Assembly (NCBI GenBank): GCA_947243795.1
Contig: OX365940.1
Location: 620,001-684,000 of the forward strand
Direction of reading: 5' to 3'
Length of the DNA stretch: 64,000 nt
Origin: Saccharomyces uvarum
Lineage: Eukaryota; Ascomycota; Saccharomycetes; Saccharomycetales; Saccharomycetaceae
Program-made: the position numbers and the translations under genes
The notes under the pieces: model-generated
Database searches by the model: none
The model's input: the letters and a program-made list of their open reading frames with translations, nothing else
What the model was told of the DNA's origin: nothing
Shown here: in pieces, positions 21,387 to 30,066 of the stretch
Layout: each line of letters opens with the position of its first letter
How positions within the stretch are numbered: the first letter of the stretch is position 1

Positions 21387-21511
21387 ATTTATTTCACGAT
21401 ATAGGCTCCATACGCAAGCTCTTACCAAAGATAGTAGCAGAGCACGTTGTTTTACGTCCGCATCCGTACTTTCATATACATATTCACCTGTGAAAACTTC
21501 GCAAACACGAA

Positions 21512-21535
21512 TGACGTTGACGTTGACGTTGACTT
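21512..21535 (+). repeat. Tandem TGACGT hexamers
   Basis: TGACGT occurs three times in direct tandem (21512-21529), followed by the variant TGACTT (21530-21535). TGACGT is the half-site of CRE-type bZIP factors (Sko1, Cst6, Aca1 family) and resembles Gcn4 sites. It is either a small tandem expansion or a clustered bZIP site. Confidence 0.7.
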
Positions 21536-21588
21536 CAGCGTTAACGACGCACACGCGAAAATTAATGTGAGGGGGGTGGGGTCCCGCA

Positions 21589-21594
21589 CACGTG
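21589..21594. promoter_or_regulatory. CACGTG E-box
   Basis: A perfect CACGTG within the near-palindrome GCACACGTGCG, about 205 bp upstream of the CMC4 ATG. It is the core recognised by Cbf1 and Pho4. The first of these commonly controls respiratory and sulphur genes. Motif evidence only. Confidence 0.45.
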
Positions 21595-21804
21595 CGAAAG
21601 CGCCGAGAGAGAGCAATCACAGCTGGAGAGTAATAATCAATCCAAAGCAAGGAACGTGACAGGAGCCGAAAACGTAAACAACGATAACAGCGGGATGGAG
21701 AATGTTCAGAACCAGTCGATATGTAAAGAAACAATAAACAACGGATCCGTGCTAGTTTCGCCGGATAGGGTATCCCCGACAGAAGAATTAAACGTGGGTA
21801 TGAT

Positions 21805-21820
21805 GGGGGCGGCCGCCCCC
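21805..21820. repeat. 16-bp GC-only palindrome
   Basis: GGGGGCGGCCGCCCCC is a perfect palindrome made only of G and C in an otherwise AT-rich genome. It includes the rare octamer GCGGCCGC. No known yeast factor is assigned to it. Confidence 0.85.
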
Positions 21821-22014
21821 GCTACTGTGGCGGTTGCTGTGGTGGGAGCCTCGACTGAGGGGTAATGAGGTCTTGTGCCCTGTACCCGCATATCAGTTAC
21901 CCTTTGCGGACAGGGCGAACGACTCTGTACAATGTCCTTTCCGTGCCAGGAGCGTATAGCTTGGCGGATATCAAGGGGAAACTCTCCTCGAGAGAGCGGT
22001 CGGGCGTGCGCGTC

Positions 22015-22046
22015 CGCTCTACGCCGCAAGCGATCGGCGTAGAGCG
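22015..22046. repeat. Perfect 12-bp inverted repeat with 8-nt loop
   Basis: CGCTCTACGCCG at 22015-22026 is matched by its exact reverse complement at 22035-22046, with an 8-nt loop (CAAGCGAT). If transcribed, the stem of 9 G-C and 3 A-T pairs would be stable. Confidence 0.9.
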
Positions 22047-22202
22047 TGCACAGAATCAAAAATAAACAAATATACGGCACGGAAGAAAATTTTTTTGGTT
22101 TCCTCCTCTCCCGGCACCCCCCATTATCCGTGGAAGAGTCATTCAGTCATGGGAACAAAAGACGCGCAGAGCGGAACAAGAATTATGCAGCTGCGATAGC
22201 GG

Positions 22203-22239
22203 GTCATCAGCAACTAGTTGGCAACTAGTTGCTGATGAC
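22203..22239. repeat. 37-bp palindrome (18-bp arms, 1-bp centre)
   Basis: Bases 22203-22220 are exactly complementary in reverse to 22222-22239 around a single central G at 22221. Each arm holds the self-palindromic decamer CAACTAGTTG, so the centre is also a direct repeat of that decamer with period 11. It lies about 300 bp before the ICY1 ATG and upstream of the TA run, so it is probably promoter DNA rather than leader RNA. Confidence 0.95.
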
Positions 22240-22344
22240 ACCTTCACGTAGTATCAACACCCTTTGTTATCGTTTTCATGGCCACGCGGATAAATTTGTA
22301 AATTGATTACACACATCCGTGCTTGTAACGCACGTTTGCAAAAT

Positions 22345-22366
22345 TATATATATATATATATATATA
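22345..22366. repeat. TA dinucleotide run, probable ICY1 TATA region
   Basis: Eleven TA units lie about 170 bp upstream of the ICY1 start. The run is long enough to act as a TATA element and is likely to vary in length between strains. Confidence 0.7.
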
Positions 22367-22537
22367 AAATCTATTTCGTTAATTTTATATATATTTGAGA
22401 TCTCTCTGTAAGTGCTTCTCATCTGTGTTGTAACTATTTCTTGATTTCATATTGCTTTTTGATTATTCATATTTGTAGCTAGACAACTAATGACAAGGAT
22501 TACCCAATTCCACATATAGCAATTACCCACACATTCA

Positions 22538-22918
22538 ATGTCTTTAAATTACACCACTCCTTTAGACGATGAGGTCTTCCCATTGTCGTTTGCCAACCAC
22601 CAGTTGAGCGAGCACGTGTCAATGAGCCAGGACTACTCACTCCGTTCTTCCGACGAAACGAAATTAAACACAGGCGAGTCTTGCGCAGTACCGAGAGACA
22701 CTGCGAAGTGCGATTTCAATTTGACTTCCGCGCAAGACGAAACGCTGTTCTCTTTAGAGAGCGCTCAAGAAAGTAACTACAGGTACCAAGCTTTGTCCAA
22801 TATTCAGGACTGTCGCATGGCCGTGTCGGCCAGACCTGCTCAGTCTTGTGACAAACTGACCGATCTTTACGCCAATGCCGCGCAACAAAACTACAGGCTA
22901 TGGCTTTCCTCATTCTAA
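22538..22918 (+). CDS. ICY1: Icy1, small protein of poorly known function
   Basis: A 126-residue soluble protein starting at the ATG at 22538, at the syntenic position of YMR195W (ICY1; about 127 residues in S. cerevisiae). It is hydrophilic, Ser- and Gln-rich, and has no membrane segment or catalytic motif. The termini are the most protein-like parts (MSLNYTTPLDDEVFPLSFANHQLSE and the end YRLWLSSF). The family (ICY1/ICY2 duplicate pair) is known from genetic interactions with cytoskeletal functions and from starvation induction; no molecular function is assigned. Its promoter is unusually long and structured. Confidence 0.9.
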   Translation: MSLNYTTPLDDEVFPLSFANHQLSEHVSMSQDYSLRSSDETKLNTGESCAVPRDTAKCDFNLTSAQDETLFSLESAQESNYRYQALSNIQDCRMAVSARPAQSCDKLTDLYANAAQQNYRLWLSSF

Positions 22919-23581
22919 ATAAATAACGAACATAAATGATAATGGACCCAAAAAAACAAACAAACAAACAAAAAAACTCATTTAACATACCTACATATAT
23001 ACGCACTCGACATAAATACGCATTATTGTTTCTATAAACTTCTATCAGACAATATATCTCATTTAATGATAACTATTTGAATTTTTCTTTCGTCATCTGC
23101 TCCAGCCCCACGTGATACATAGCTTTCCCTCGTTAAGGAATCATCTCGGCATCTGCACCATCATGAAAGGCCTGCTACACAATACTTTGTCGTCAAGAAC
23201 AGCGAAAGGGCCAGCCTGTTGAGAGGAAAAAAAGAAAGCTGCAATCGCTTTCAACTTCCCCTGTTCCTGCTGCTCGCCGATTGTTATCTCACGTTTTTTT
23301 CTTTTGTGCTACATCAAACGATTGCACATCTAGTTGAGTAAAAAAAAGGCTTAATTGAAAATAAGGGGTAAAGGCATCATCTTGCGGGGCTCACCCAGAT
23401 CAAAAGCGGCAAATCAAGAAAACTTGCAAAATATATATACCATATATACGACCTTATCTTTATAGTTGTATTTTCTACTGGTCTCGATATCTGCACAATT
23501 GAGGAGTTACAACCGGTATACCGTTGTTCTTATTTGAGATCTCGTGTGTGTGCTAAAGGATTACAAGACAAGGGAGTGCAA
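22919..23581. promoter_or_regulatory. Spacer ICY1 - YMR196W with two stress-response elements
   Basis: This 663-bp tandem spacer holds CCCCT at 23258-23262 and AGGGG at 23364-23368, the Msn2/4 STRE core in both orientations. TATATATA-like sequence near 23431-23450 follows, before YMR196W. This fits a stress-inducible promoter. No gene or RNA was seen in the spacer. Confidence 0.5.
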
Positions 23582-26500
23582 ATGAACAAGTTAAGAGATA
23601 AGTTTATAGACTCTACTGTAGAAGAAGAAAGATTACGCGAGAACCGGGACCATGAAAAGTACTGGTATCGTTGGGGCCCCTACCTAAGTGAGAGAAGCTG
23701 GGCCACGGTTCGTGAAGACTATTCCCTAAACGGTGATGCTTGGTCCAATTTCCCCTTTGAACATGCAAATGCAAGAGTGTTCCGGTGGGGTGAAGATGGG
23801 CTATTCGGTGTTTCTGATAACAAGCAATTGGTGTGTATGAACGTCGCACTATGGAACGGTAAAGATGAGAGACTAAAGGAGCGCCTATTCGGGCTAACTG
23901 GACCACAGGGGAACCACGGTGAAGACGTCAAGGAATTGTACTTCTATTTGGATAACACTCCTACTCATTCATATATGAAAGCTTTGTACAAGTATCCCTT
24001 TAAGAAACCTTTTCCATACGAGGAACTAGTGCAAAAGAACGGTGAGCGGGGGTACGAAGACAAAGAGTTCGAAGTTTATGACATAGACGGGTTGTATCGT
24101 GACAATGAGACCGATGATAACCCTTATTTCGATGTCTTCTTCGAAATGGCAAAAGACGACGAAAATGCCAGTGAACTAAACTTCCGGTTGACTATACATA
24201 ATCGAAGTAAAATCGACTCCGGTGAGCTACACGTGGCTCCCCAACTTTTCTTTAGAAACACCTGGGCTTTTGAAGGTACTAGGGAAAAAGATAAACCTCT
24301 TCTTGAAAGGGACCCGGAAGCTGCAAACTTGATCAATTTGACTCACAAGAAATATGGCAATTGTCAAATGGTCTTCCAGCCCTCTCCAGGTGGGTTCTCT
24401 TCTAACGCAGCCGACGACGAAGAAGATGACGACGAAGAAGTGGAGGACATCGACCCCTTACTGTTGTTTACTGACAACGAATCCAATTTGGTAAAATTGT
24501 TTAATGAAGAGAAAAACCCTTCCGCCTACACAAAGGACGCCTTTGAAGAGTTTCTTGTCAAGGGTAAAAGCGATGCCGTAAATCCTGAAAATAAAGGCAC
24601 GAAAGCGTGCGCGGTTTACCATTTCAAGAATATCCCACCAGGTGAGTACGTTACGGTGAGGTACAAATTCACAAACAACTCGGAAAACTCTATCTTCAAA
24701 GCACAAGATCTGGCGGTAGTGGATGAAGATCAGTTCGATTCTGTTTTCGATATCAGAGAGGAAGAAGCTGATAATTTCTATTGGAGAATCACACCTTCAC
24801 CAATCAGTGATGAACTAAGAAACCTTCAAAGACAAGCTTTTTCGGGTTTACTCTGGACCAAACAGTTTTATAATTTCACCTATGATGCTTGGTTCAATGG
24901 TGATGCCAATGTCAAACCACACCCTCCACCTAATAGAGCTAATGGTAGGAACAAGAATTGGAAACATCTTTACATCGAAGATATTTTATCCATGCCTGAT
25001 AAGTGGGAGTACCCATTTTTTGCTTCGTGGGACACTGCCTTCCATTGTATTCCTTTGGCTATGATTGATCCAGAATTTGCCAAGCGCCAATTGGATTTAT
25101 TGACAAGAGAGTGGTACATGCATCCTAACGGTCAAATACCGGCATACGAATGGAACTTCAATGATGTCAACCCCCCAGTTCACGCATGGGCTGTCTATCG
25201 TGTTTTCAAGATTGAGAGAAACATGTACAACCGTGAAGATCGTACATTTTTGGAACGTGTCTTCCAAAAACTTTTGTTAAATTTCACGTGGTGGGTCAAC
25301 AGGAAGGATACTGATGGGAAAAACGTTTTTGAAGGTGGTTTCCTGGGTCTTGATAACATTGGTGTTTTCAATAGGTCAGAACCATTGCCTACGGGGGGTA
25401 CGCTAGAACAAGCCGATTCCACAGGTTGGATGGCTTTTTTCAGTTTGCAAATGCTCAACATTGCATTAGAATTGGCCAAAGAAAACCCAGTATACGAAGA
25501 TATTGCCTCTAAATTCTTTGAACATTTCATCTTGATCAGTGATTCTATGTCATTTGAATATGCCACAGACATTACGGGGGAAAAATGCAAGGATGTCATG
25601 AAACAGAACTTGTGGAATGAGACTGATAAGTTCTATTACGATGCTATTTCATGGGGCGATCACAAAGAACAGCTACCAATTAGATCTCTCGTGGGGTTGA
25701 TTCCGCTATATGCTTCCATGACTTTAGAACCAAGTATCATAAAACAATTTCCAGGCTTCAAGAAGAGAGTTGATTGGTTTGTGAATAACCGCCCAGAAAT
25801 ATTCGATAGGAATATTGCTTCCATGTCGAAAAAAGGTGTTGGTGAAAGACTGCTATTATCTCTAGTTACCAAAGAGAGATTGACCGCCATATTAACACGG
25901 TTGTTGGATGAAACTGAGTTTTTATCACCATATGGTATTAGATCACTTTCTAAGTATCATGAGAAGCACCCTTTTGAAATGAACGTAAATGGTGAGGAAT
26001 ATACGGTCAAGTATTTACCAGGTGAATCTGACTCAGGTATGTTCGGTGGTAATTCAAATTGGAGGGGGCCGATTTGGTTCCCAACTAGCTTCTTAATTAT
26101 GGAATCATTACAAAGATTCTACTTGTACTACGGTTCTGATTTTAAGGTCGAGTGTCCGGTAGGTTCAGGTGATTACTTAAATCTAGCAGAGGTTGCTGAA
26201 GAACTTGGGTACCGTATGATTCATTTGTTTGTACCAGATGAAAATGGCGAGCGTGCCGTTCATTATGGTGATCACTCTAAATTTCTATCTACTGATCCAT
26301 ATTTCAAGGACTATGTACCATTCTTTGAATACTTCGATGGTGACACAGGAAGAGGACTTGGTGCTTCTCACCAGTGCGGTTGGACGGCTCTTGTGGCTAA
26401 ATGGATTAGTGATGTAGGAATATCCTGTGTGAGGTTGCCTCGTACTCCAAGATCATCTGTAGCCACCACTGCGTCCACAGAAAGCTTTGAACAAGAACAT

Positions 26501-26854
26501 AAAATGAAGAGAATGGCAAGGCGTAAGAGCGCAAAGTCCTTAGTGAACTACACCGCCACTATTTTGGACTTAACTGAAGAAGAAAAGCGTCATCACAGGA
26601 TAGGAGGAACCCATTCTGGATTGACGCCACAAAGTAGTATTTCAAGTGATAAGGCAAAAAACCTCATGGAGGAAATGAATGAAGAGGAAGGTATTCATGA
26701 AGCCGTAGTACCAGAAGATCGTCATAAATTCGAAACAAAATTAATAGGCAAGCTAAAGGATAAAGTGAAAAATATGAAAGTGAGCGACAAGACTAAAGAC
26801 GAAGATATAGATCCAATGGATCCGATGTGTCCATTGAATAAGGATTTATTTTGA
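23582..26854 (+). CDS. GH63-related putative glycoside hydrolase, YMR196W orthologue
   Basis: A 1090-residue cytosolic-looking protein starting at the ATG at 23582; the frame is open upstream from a TTG at 23534. There is no signal peptide. The central and C-terminal parts match the alpha/alpha-toroid catalytic fold of GH63-type glucosidases: FASWDTAFHCIPLAMIDPEFAK, HPNGQIPAYEWNFNDVNPP, GTLEQADSTGWMAFF and SNWRGPIWFPTSFLI. An acidic loop (about residues 280-295) and a disordered basic C-terminal tail are extra. The S. cerevisiae protein is uncharacterised, about 1088 residues, and stress- or respiration-linked. The family assignment is firm; the substrate is unknown. Two STREs upstream suggest stress control. 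Confidence 0.93.
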   Translation: MNKLRDKFIDSTVEEERLRENRDHEKYWYRWGPYLSERSWATVREDYSLNGDAWSNFPFEHANARVFRWGEDGLFGVSDNKQLVCMNVALWNGKDERLKERLFGLTGPQGNHGEDVKELYFYLDNTPTHSYMKALYKYPFKKPFPYEELVQKNGERGYEDKEFEVYDIDGLYRDNETDDNPYFDVFFEMAKDDENASELNFRLTIHNRSKIDSGELHVAPQLFFRNTWAFEGTREKDKPLLERDPEAANLINLTHKKYGNCQMVFQPSPGGFSSNAADDEEDDDEEVEDIDPLLLFTDNESNLVKLFNEEKNPSAYTKDAFEEFLVKGKSDAVNPENKGTKACAVYHFKNIPPGEYVTVRYKFTNNSENSIFKAQDLAVVDEDQFDSVFDIREEEADNFYWRITPSPISDELRNLQRQAFSGLLWTKQFYNFTYDAWFNGDANVKPHPPPNRANGRNKNWKHLYIEDILSMPDKWEYPFFASWDTAFHCIPLAMIDPEFAKRQLDLLTREWYMHPNGQIPAYEWNFNDVNPPVHAWAVYRVFKIERNMYNREDRTFLERVFQKLLLNFTWWVNRKDTDGKNVFEGGFLGLDNIGVFNRSEPLPTGGTLEQADSTGWMAFFSLQMLNIALELAKENPVYEDIASKFFEHFILISDSMSFEYATDITGEKCKDVMKQNLWNETDKFYYDAISWGDHKEQLPIRSLVGLIPLYASMTLEPSIIKQFPGFKKRVDWFVNNRPEIFDRNIASMSKKGVGERLLLSLVTKERLTAILTRLLDETEFLSPYGIRSLSKYHEKHPFEMNVNGEEYTVKYLPGESDSGMFGGNSNWRGPIWFPTSFLIMESLQRFYLYYGSDFKVECPVGSGDYLNLAEVAEELGYRMIHLFVPDENGERAVHYGDHSKFLSTDPYFKDYVPFFEYFDGDTGRGLGASHQCGWTALVAKWISDVGISCVRLPRTPRSSVATTASTESFEQEHKMKRMARRKSAKSLVNYTATILDLTEEEKRHHRIGGTHSGLTPQSSISSDKAKNLMEEMNEEEGIHEAVVPEDRHKFETKLIGKLKDKVKNMKVSDKTKDEDIDPMDPMCPLNKDLF

Positions 26855-26917
26855 TAAGCTGCGTTTACTTTCCATGTTTTTTTATGTTTAAGATGCTTAC
26901 TTCCAATGATATACACA

Positions 26918-26937
26918 TCTATATATTAATATATAGA
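26918..26937. terminator. AT palindrome, probable 3'-end efficiency element of YMR196W
   Basis: A 20-bp perfect palindrome (centre TTAA, arms of alternating TA) lies about 65 bp after the YMR196W stop. Yeast 3'-end formation uses TATATA-type efficiency elements, which this contains. The spacer is convergent with VTI1, so it could serve both genes. Confidence 0.5.
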
Positions 26938-27063
26938 ATATTTAATCGCAGTATTTTTTTTTTACTTTCTTCGAAAAACATAATTATTCTCGTAAAGTTG
27001 ACCTTGAACCCATAATTTTTTAGATTTTGGCGGTTTCAAAATCGGAGCAGTCACCTATCCTCT

Positions 27064-27717
27064 TTATTTGAATTTTGAAAACAAAACCAGAAGAATCAAT
27101 AATATTAGCACAGCGATAATGGCATAGCTTATAAATTTATTAGCAACCAATCTTCTGGTCATGGTTTTTAGTGTTTTTATGCTCTTATCAACGTACGAAT
27201 CTGCTTGAAACAAGGTGTGCCTTGCGTTTTCTAAAGTCTCTCTCTGTGACCTTAGGTCCATCATGATTTGGGACCCTATTCCTTCAGTTTCATTTGCTAT
27301 CCTATTGGCATCTTTTAATTTATCTCCGGATTTTTGTAAAATCGCATGGTTACTTAACAGTTGTTGTCTTTGGTCGTCGTCAAGATTGGATGTGTTGAGG
27401 TCTCCGAAGAGTCTATCACGATCACCTGAGTCCACAAGAGACTGCAGTGGCCTCTTGATATCAATTTGTATTGTCTTTTTCCATTCTCTTAATTTTGCCT
27501 TATACGTAGCACGTTCCGAGGCATCGCTTATACTGTTGTTCACCTCCACATCCATCTGGTCCAGCAAGTCGAATAGTTCATCTTGTTGCTGCTCCACCTG
27601 CTTCAAGGTGGAATTCCTCTGAGATATCTGCTGCGAGGGAGCCTCTGATAAGCTCGCTTTGGCTTGCTCTAATATTGTTTTAAAATCTGATTCATAAGAT
27701 GTTAATAAGGAGCTCAT
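27064..27717 (-). CDS. VTI1: Qb-SNARE Vti1
   Basis: A 217-residue tail-anchored SNARE, the known length, starting at the ATG complementary to 27715-27717. Upstream in-frame sequence begins at a TTG and is not used. It has an N-terminal three-helix (Habc) domain (about 1-110), a Qb SNARE helix (about 125-187), and a C-terminal membrane anchor (FISYAIIAVLILLILLVLF) ending in FK. Vti1 acts in fusion at the Golgi, endosome and vacuole with several partner syntaxins. It is divergent from CIK1 across a 549-bp promoter region and convergent with YMR196W. Confidence 0.97.
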   Translation of the reverse strand: MSSLLTSYESDFKTILEQAKASLSEAPSQQISQRNSTLKQVEQQQDELFDLLDQMDVEVNNSISDASERATYKAKLREWKKTIQIDIKRPLQSLVDSGDRDRLFGDLNTSNLDDDQRQQLLSNHAILQKSGDKLKDANRIANETEGIGSQIMMDLRSQRETLENARHTLFQADSYVDKSIKTLKTMTRRLVANKFISYAIIAVLILLILLVLFSKFK

Positions 27718-27848
27718 TTTCACGTCGGATAGCTGTATATATGGGGTGTTATTATCTTCTTGTAACTCGATGGAACCTTGCAATATTCAAAAGCAATAAT
27801 AGCCCTTCGCTAGTCTCAAACTCTCCTGATTTCTTGAGAGTATAAACG

Positions 27849-27880
27849 GTCACGTGCCAGAGAGTTCCGTTTTTAGTGAC
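27849..27880. promoter_or_regulatory. Cbf1-type and Abf1-type sites in the VTI1 / CIK1 promoter
   Basis: GTCACGTG at 27849-27856 matches the Cbf1 core. CGTTTTTAGTGAC at 27868-27880 matches the Abf1 consensus on the reverse strand (RTCRY-N5-ACG). They lie 130-165 bp before the VTI1 ATG, the usual place for general regulatory factors opening a promoter. Confidence 0.55.
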
Positions 27881-28117
27881 GACAGTTTGTTTACCATTTT
27901 TGTCCTTATTTACTTTTATTTAATTCTGGTATATGAAGGAATAATACCATTATTATAGGATCTATTCAAACAAGAACCGACCGTACATTGACCACTAAAC
28001 GCACTGTTTGAGGCTCGATACGTTATAGTGAACTTTTCTCTTTGTTTTTCCTTGGCAACTGTGTTCATTCGTTGATAGACACATATAAGCGGCTCTCCAA
28101 TTCAACTGAACCAACTT

Positions 28118-28135
28118 TGAAACAAAATTGAAACA
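28118..28135 (+). promoter_or_regulatory. Pair of pheromone response elements upstream of CIK1
   Basis: Two perfect TGAAACA elements (28118-28124 and 28129-28135) lie in tandem 11 bp apart, about 135-150 bp before the CIK1 ATG. This is the Ste12 binding motif. CIK1 is known to be induced by mating pheromone for karyogamy, so the pair has a clear expected role. Confidence 0.8.
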
Positions 28136-28266
28136 GCACAGTTAAGCGCCTGATTAAGTGAAGTTTGTGAACCAGAGTTGGAACTTGTATATATAAGAGC
28201 TAATATCACTATTTTGAAGTTCGTTTACTGGCCTGAAACGCTCTTGAGCTAGTATTTATTTCTAAG

Positions 28267-30066
28267 ATGAACCATTCCAGAATACCCAAACTTTCCTTTC
28301 ATAGTGGTCCCAACGGTACTATTCGTGACTTTTCCAAGACTAAGAGGCAAAAAGTTCAGAAAAGAGACATGGACACGGTACTGACGCCTAATAACAATAA
28401 ATTAAACATATTACAGGGATCTGGACTAGGAGGTATACGACGTAGTTTCACAGATGATTCTTCCGTTATGCAAAAAAAGAAGTTGACCTTTGGGGGAGAC
28501 CCCAAAGTAATTGAGAGAGTGAAGAACAATGAGCGCAGAGTCAGAAAGGATATTGATTCGCTGTTGAATGCTATTTCAGAAATCGAAAAGGAATCGGTTC
28601 GTGTTCATAGTAGAGAACTACCTACAATAGCATTAGAGTTAGATGCTAAAGTCAGAGTATGTAAAGAACTGCAAAATGAAATCAATAGGCTATCAACAGA
28701 GATGGATCTGAAGGACAATCAATGCGATTTACAACGAAAGAATATTGAATTATCGTCCAAAAATATCGTTTCTATGCATGCTGTGACCGTACAAGAGTTT
28801 GAAAACGACTTAGAAGAAGAGATATCGAATGCCAAAAGGGAATGGACATATAAATTAATGGAAGTGGAAAATCTGAAACCAGATGAAAAGCTGACTGATG
28901 AAATGCGACAGCTTAAAACAGAATTTGAAGAAATCAGCAGAGAATGGTTTATTATACAAAACGAAAATGAAAAAAAGTGTAAAGAATATGAAAATGAATT
29001 GCACAAGGAATTTGAGTTATACAAGAAATCAAAGAACGATGCTAAACTTGAGCTAGATGAAGAGCAAGAAAGGCTCTTGAGAGAGCTCGAAAAGTTACAG
29101 AACACTCATAATATATTACAAGAAAACGTCAAGGGGTGTGTGGATGAATTTAATGGATTCGAACAAAGGATCAAAGACGCAGAAACAAACTTGCATGAAA
29201 TGGAACGTGCTGTCGTTCCCCTGAGGAAAGAACTTATTCTCACATCACAAACGTTGACACAGGTGCTGGATGGGAAAAGGCAAATAGAAGGAAAGGCGAA
29301 TAGTTGGAAGAAGAAGTATGACAATGAACTAGATAAAGTCCAACAGGAACAGTTTACACGACAGAACCTGGCCACTTCAATAGAACAAATCAAAGGGTAT
29401 GCCCGATGCTTTGCGTACGCCAATGAGCGGGAAATGCCCAATGAGTTCCATATCAATTACGTGGATCAGAGCATTTGCCAGGACGGTGGCCACAAACGTG
29501 TACAAGTGTTTGACAGAATAATTCTCGAAGAGATTCATAAGGACCACAAGCGGTTATTCAATGAGTGCGCTCCCTTTTTAAAGAAATATATTAGCAGATT
29601 GGTTAATTGCAGCATTGTGGTCGTATCACAGCAACTCGCGGCGCCTATAAAGATAACCTTTTTGGAACAGCTATACAAGCAGTACGGAGACGGATATAAC
29701 ATGTCACTGAAAACTGTGCGCTTCGACGGAAACACCGAAGGCGAAGACGAAAGCGATGACGTTGAATTGAATGACCTGTCATCGATTAAAGATCTGTCAC
29801 AAGATGAAGAATGCATGTGCGTCCTAAGCTTAGATACAAGACTGAAAAACCATGAAGAGTCTCATTCAATGAATATATATATCGGGAATATGACTGCTTT
29901 GCAACTGAGTAAAAGGCTCGACGAGCCATTCTCAGCGCTTTCACAGGTGCTCACTAAAACGAAGCAGTGTTTTGTTTTCAAGATTAACGCGAGTGAAAAC
30001 ATCGAGAAGACGTTAGCCCTAGCGGGAAATCTAAAGAGAACAATACGATTACCTCAGCTAGATTGA
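28267..30066 (+). CDS. CIK1: Kinesin-associated protein Cik1
   Basis: A 599-residue partner of the kinesin-14 Kar3, needed for karyogamy and spindle function. The basic N-terminus (about 1-80) is followed by a long Glu/Lys-rich coiled coil (about 85-370). A C-terminal globular domain (about 380-599) is of the motor-homology type seen in Cik1 and Vik1, with no P-loop. That is expected, as this partner does not bind nucleotide. It is slightly longer than the ~594 residues I recall for S. cerevisiae. Tandem Ste12 sites upstream fit its pheromone induction. VIK1 is its duplicate elsewhere in the genome. Confidence 0.95.
   Translation: MNHSRIPKLSFHSGPNGTIRDFSKTKRQKVQKRDMDTVLTPNNNKLNILQGSGLGGIRRSFTDDSSVMQKKKLTFGGDPKVIERVKNNERRVRKDIDSLLNAISEIEKESVRVHSRELPTIALELDAKVRVCKELQNEINRLSTEMDLKDNQCDLQRKNIELSSKNIVSMHAVTVQEFENDLEEEISNAKREWTYKLMEVENLKPDEKLTDEMRQLKTEFEEISREWFIIQNENEKKCKEYENELHKEFELYKKSKNDAKLELDEEQERLLRELEKLQNTHNILQENVKGCVDEFNGFEQRIKDAETNLHEMERAVVPLRKELILTSQTLTQVLDGKRQIEGKANSWKKKYDNELDKVQQEQFTRQNLATSIEQIKGYARCFAYANEREMPNEFHINYVDQSICQDGGHKRVQVFDRIILEEIHKDHKRLFNECAPFLKKYISRLVNCSIVVVSQQLAAPIKITFLEQLYKQYGDGYNMSLKTVRFDGNTEGEDESDDVELNDLSSIKDLSQDEECMCVLSLDTRLKNHEESHSMNIYIGNMTALQLSKRLDEPFSALSQVLTKTKQCFVFKINASENIEKTLALAGNLKRTIRLPQLD

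Larger units (their letters stand above)
21387..22537. promoter_or_regulatory. Long divergent spacer CMC4 / ICY1, GC-rich and full of inverted repeats
   Basis: This 1.15-kb spacer has no recognised gene and about the same length as in S. cerevisiae as I recall it. It holds three TGACGT repeats (21512-21529) and a CACGTG E-box (21589-21594). It also has a 16-bp GC palindrome (21805-21820), a 12/8/12 inverted repeat (22015-22046), a 37-bp palindrome (22203-22239) and an 11-unit TA run (22345-22366) that probably serves as the ICY1 TATA region. Two short overlapping plus-strand ORFs (56 codons from 21695, 66 codons from 21865) are noted but not called genes. Confidence 0.6.
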
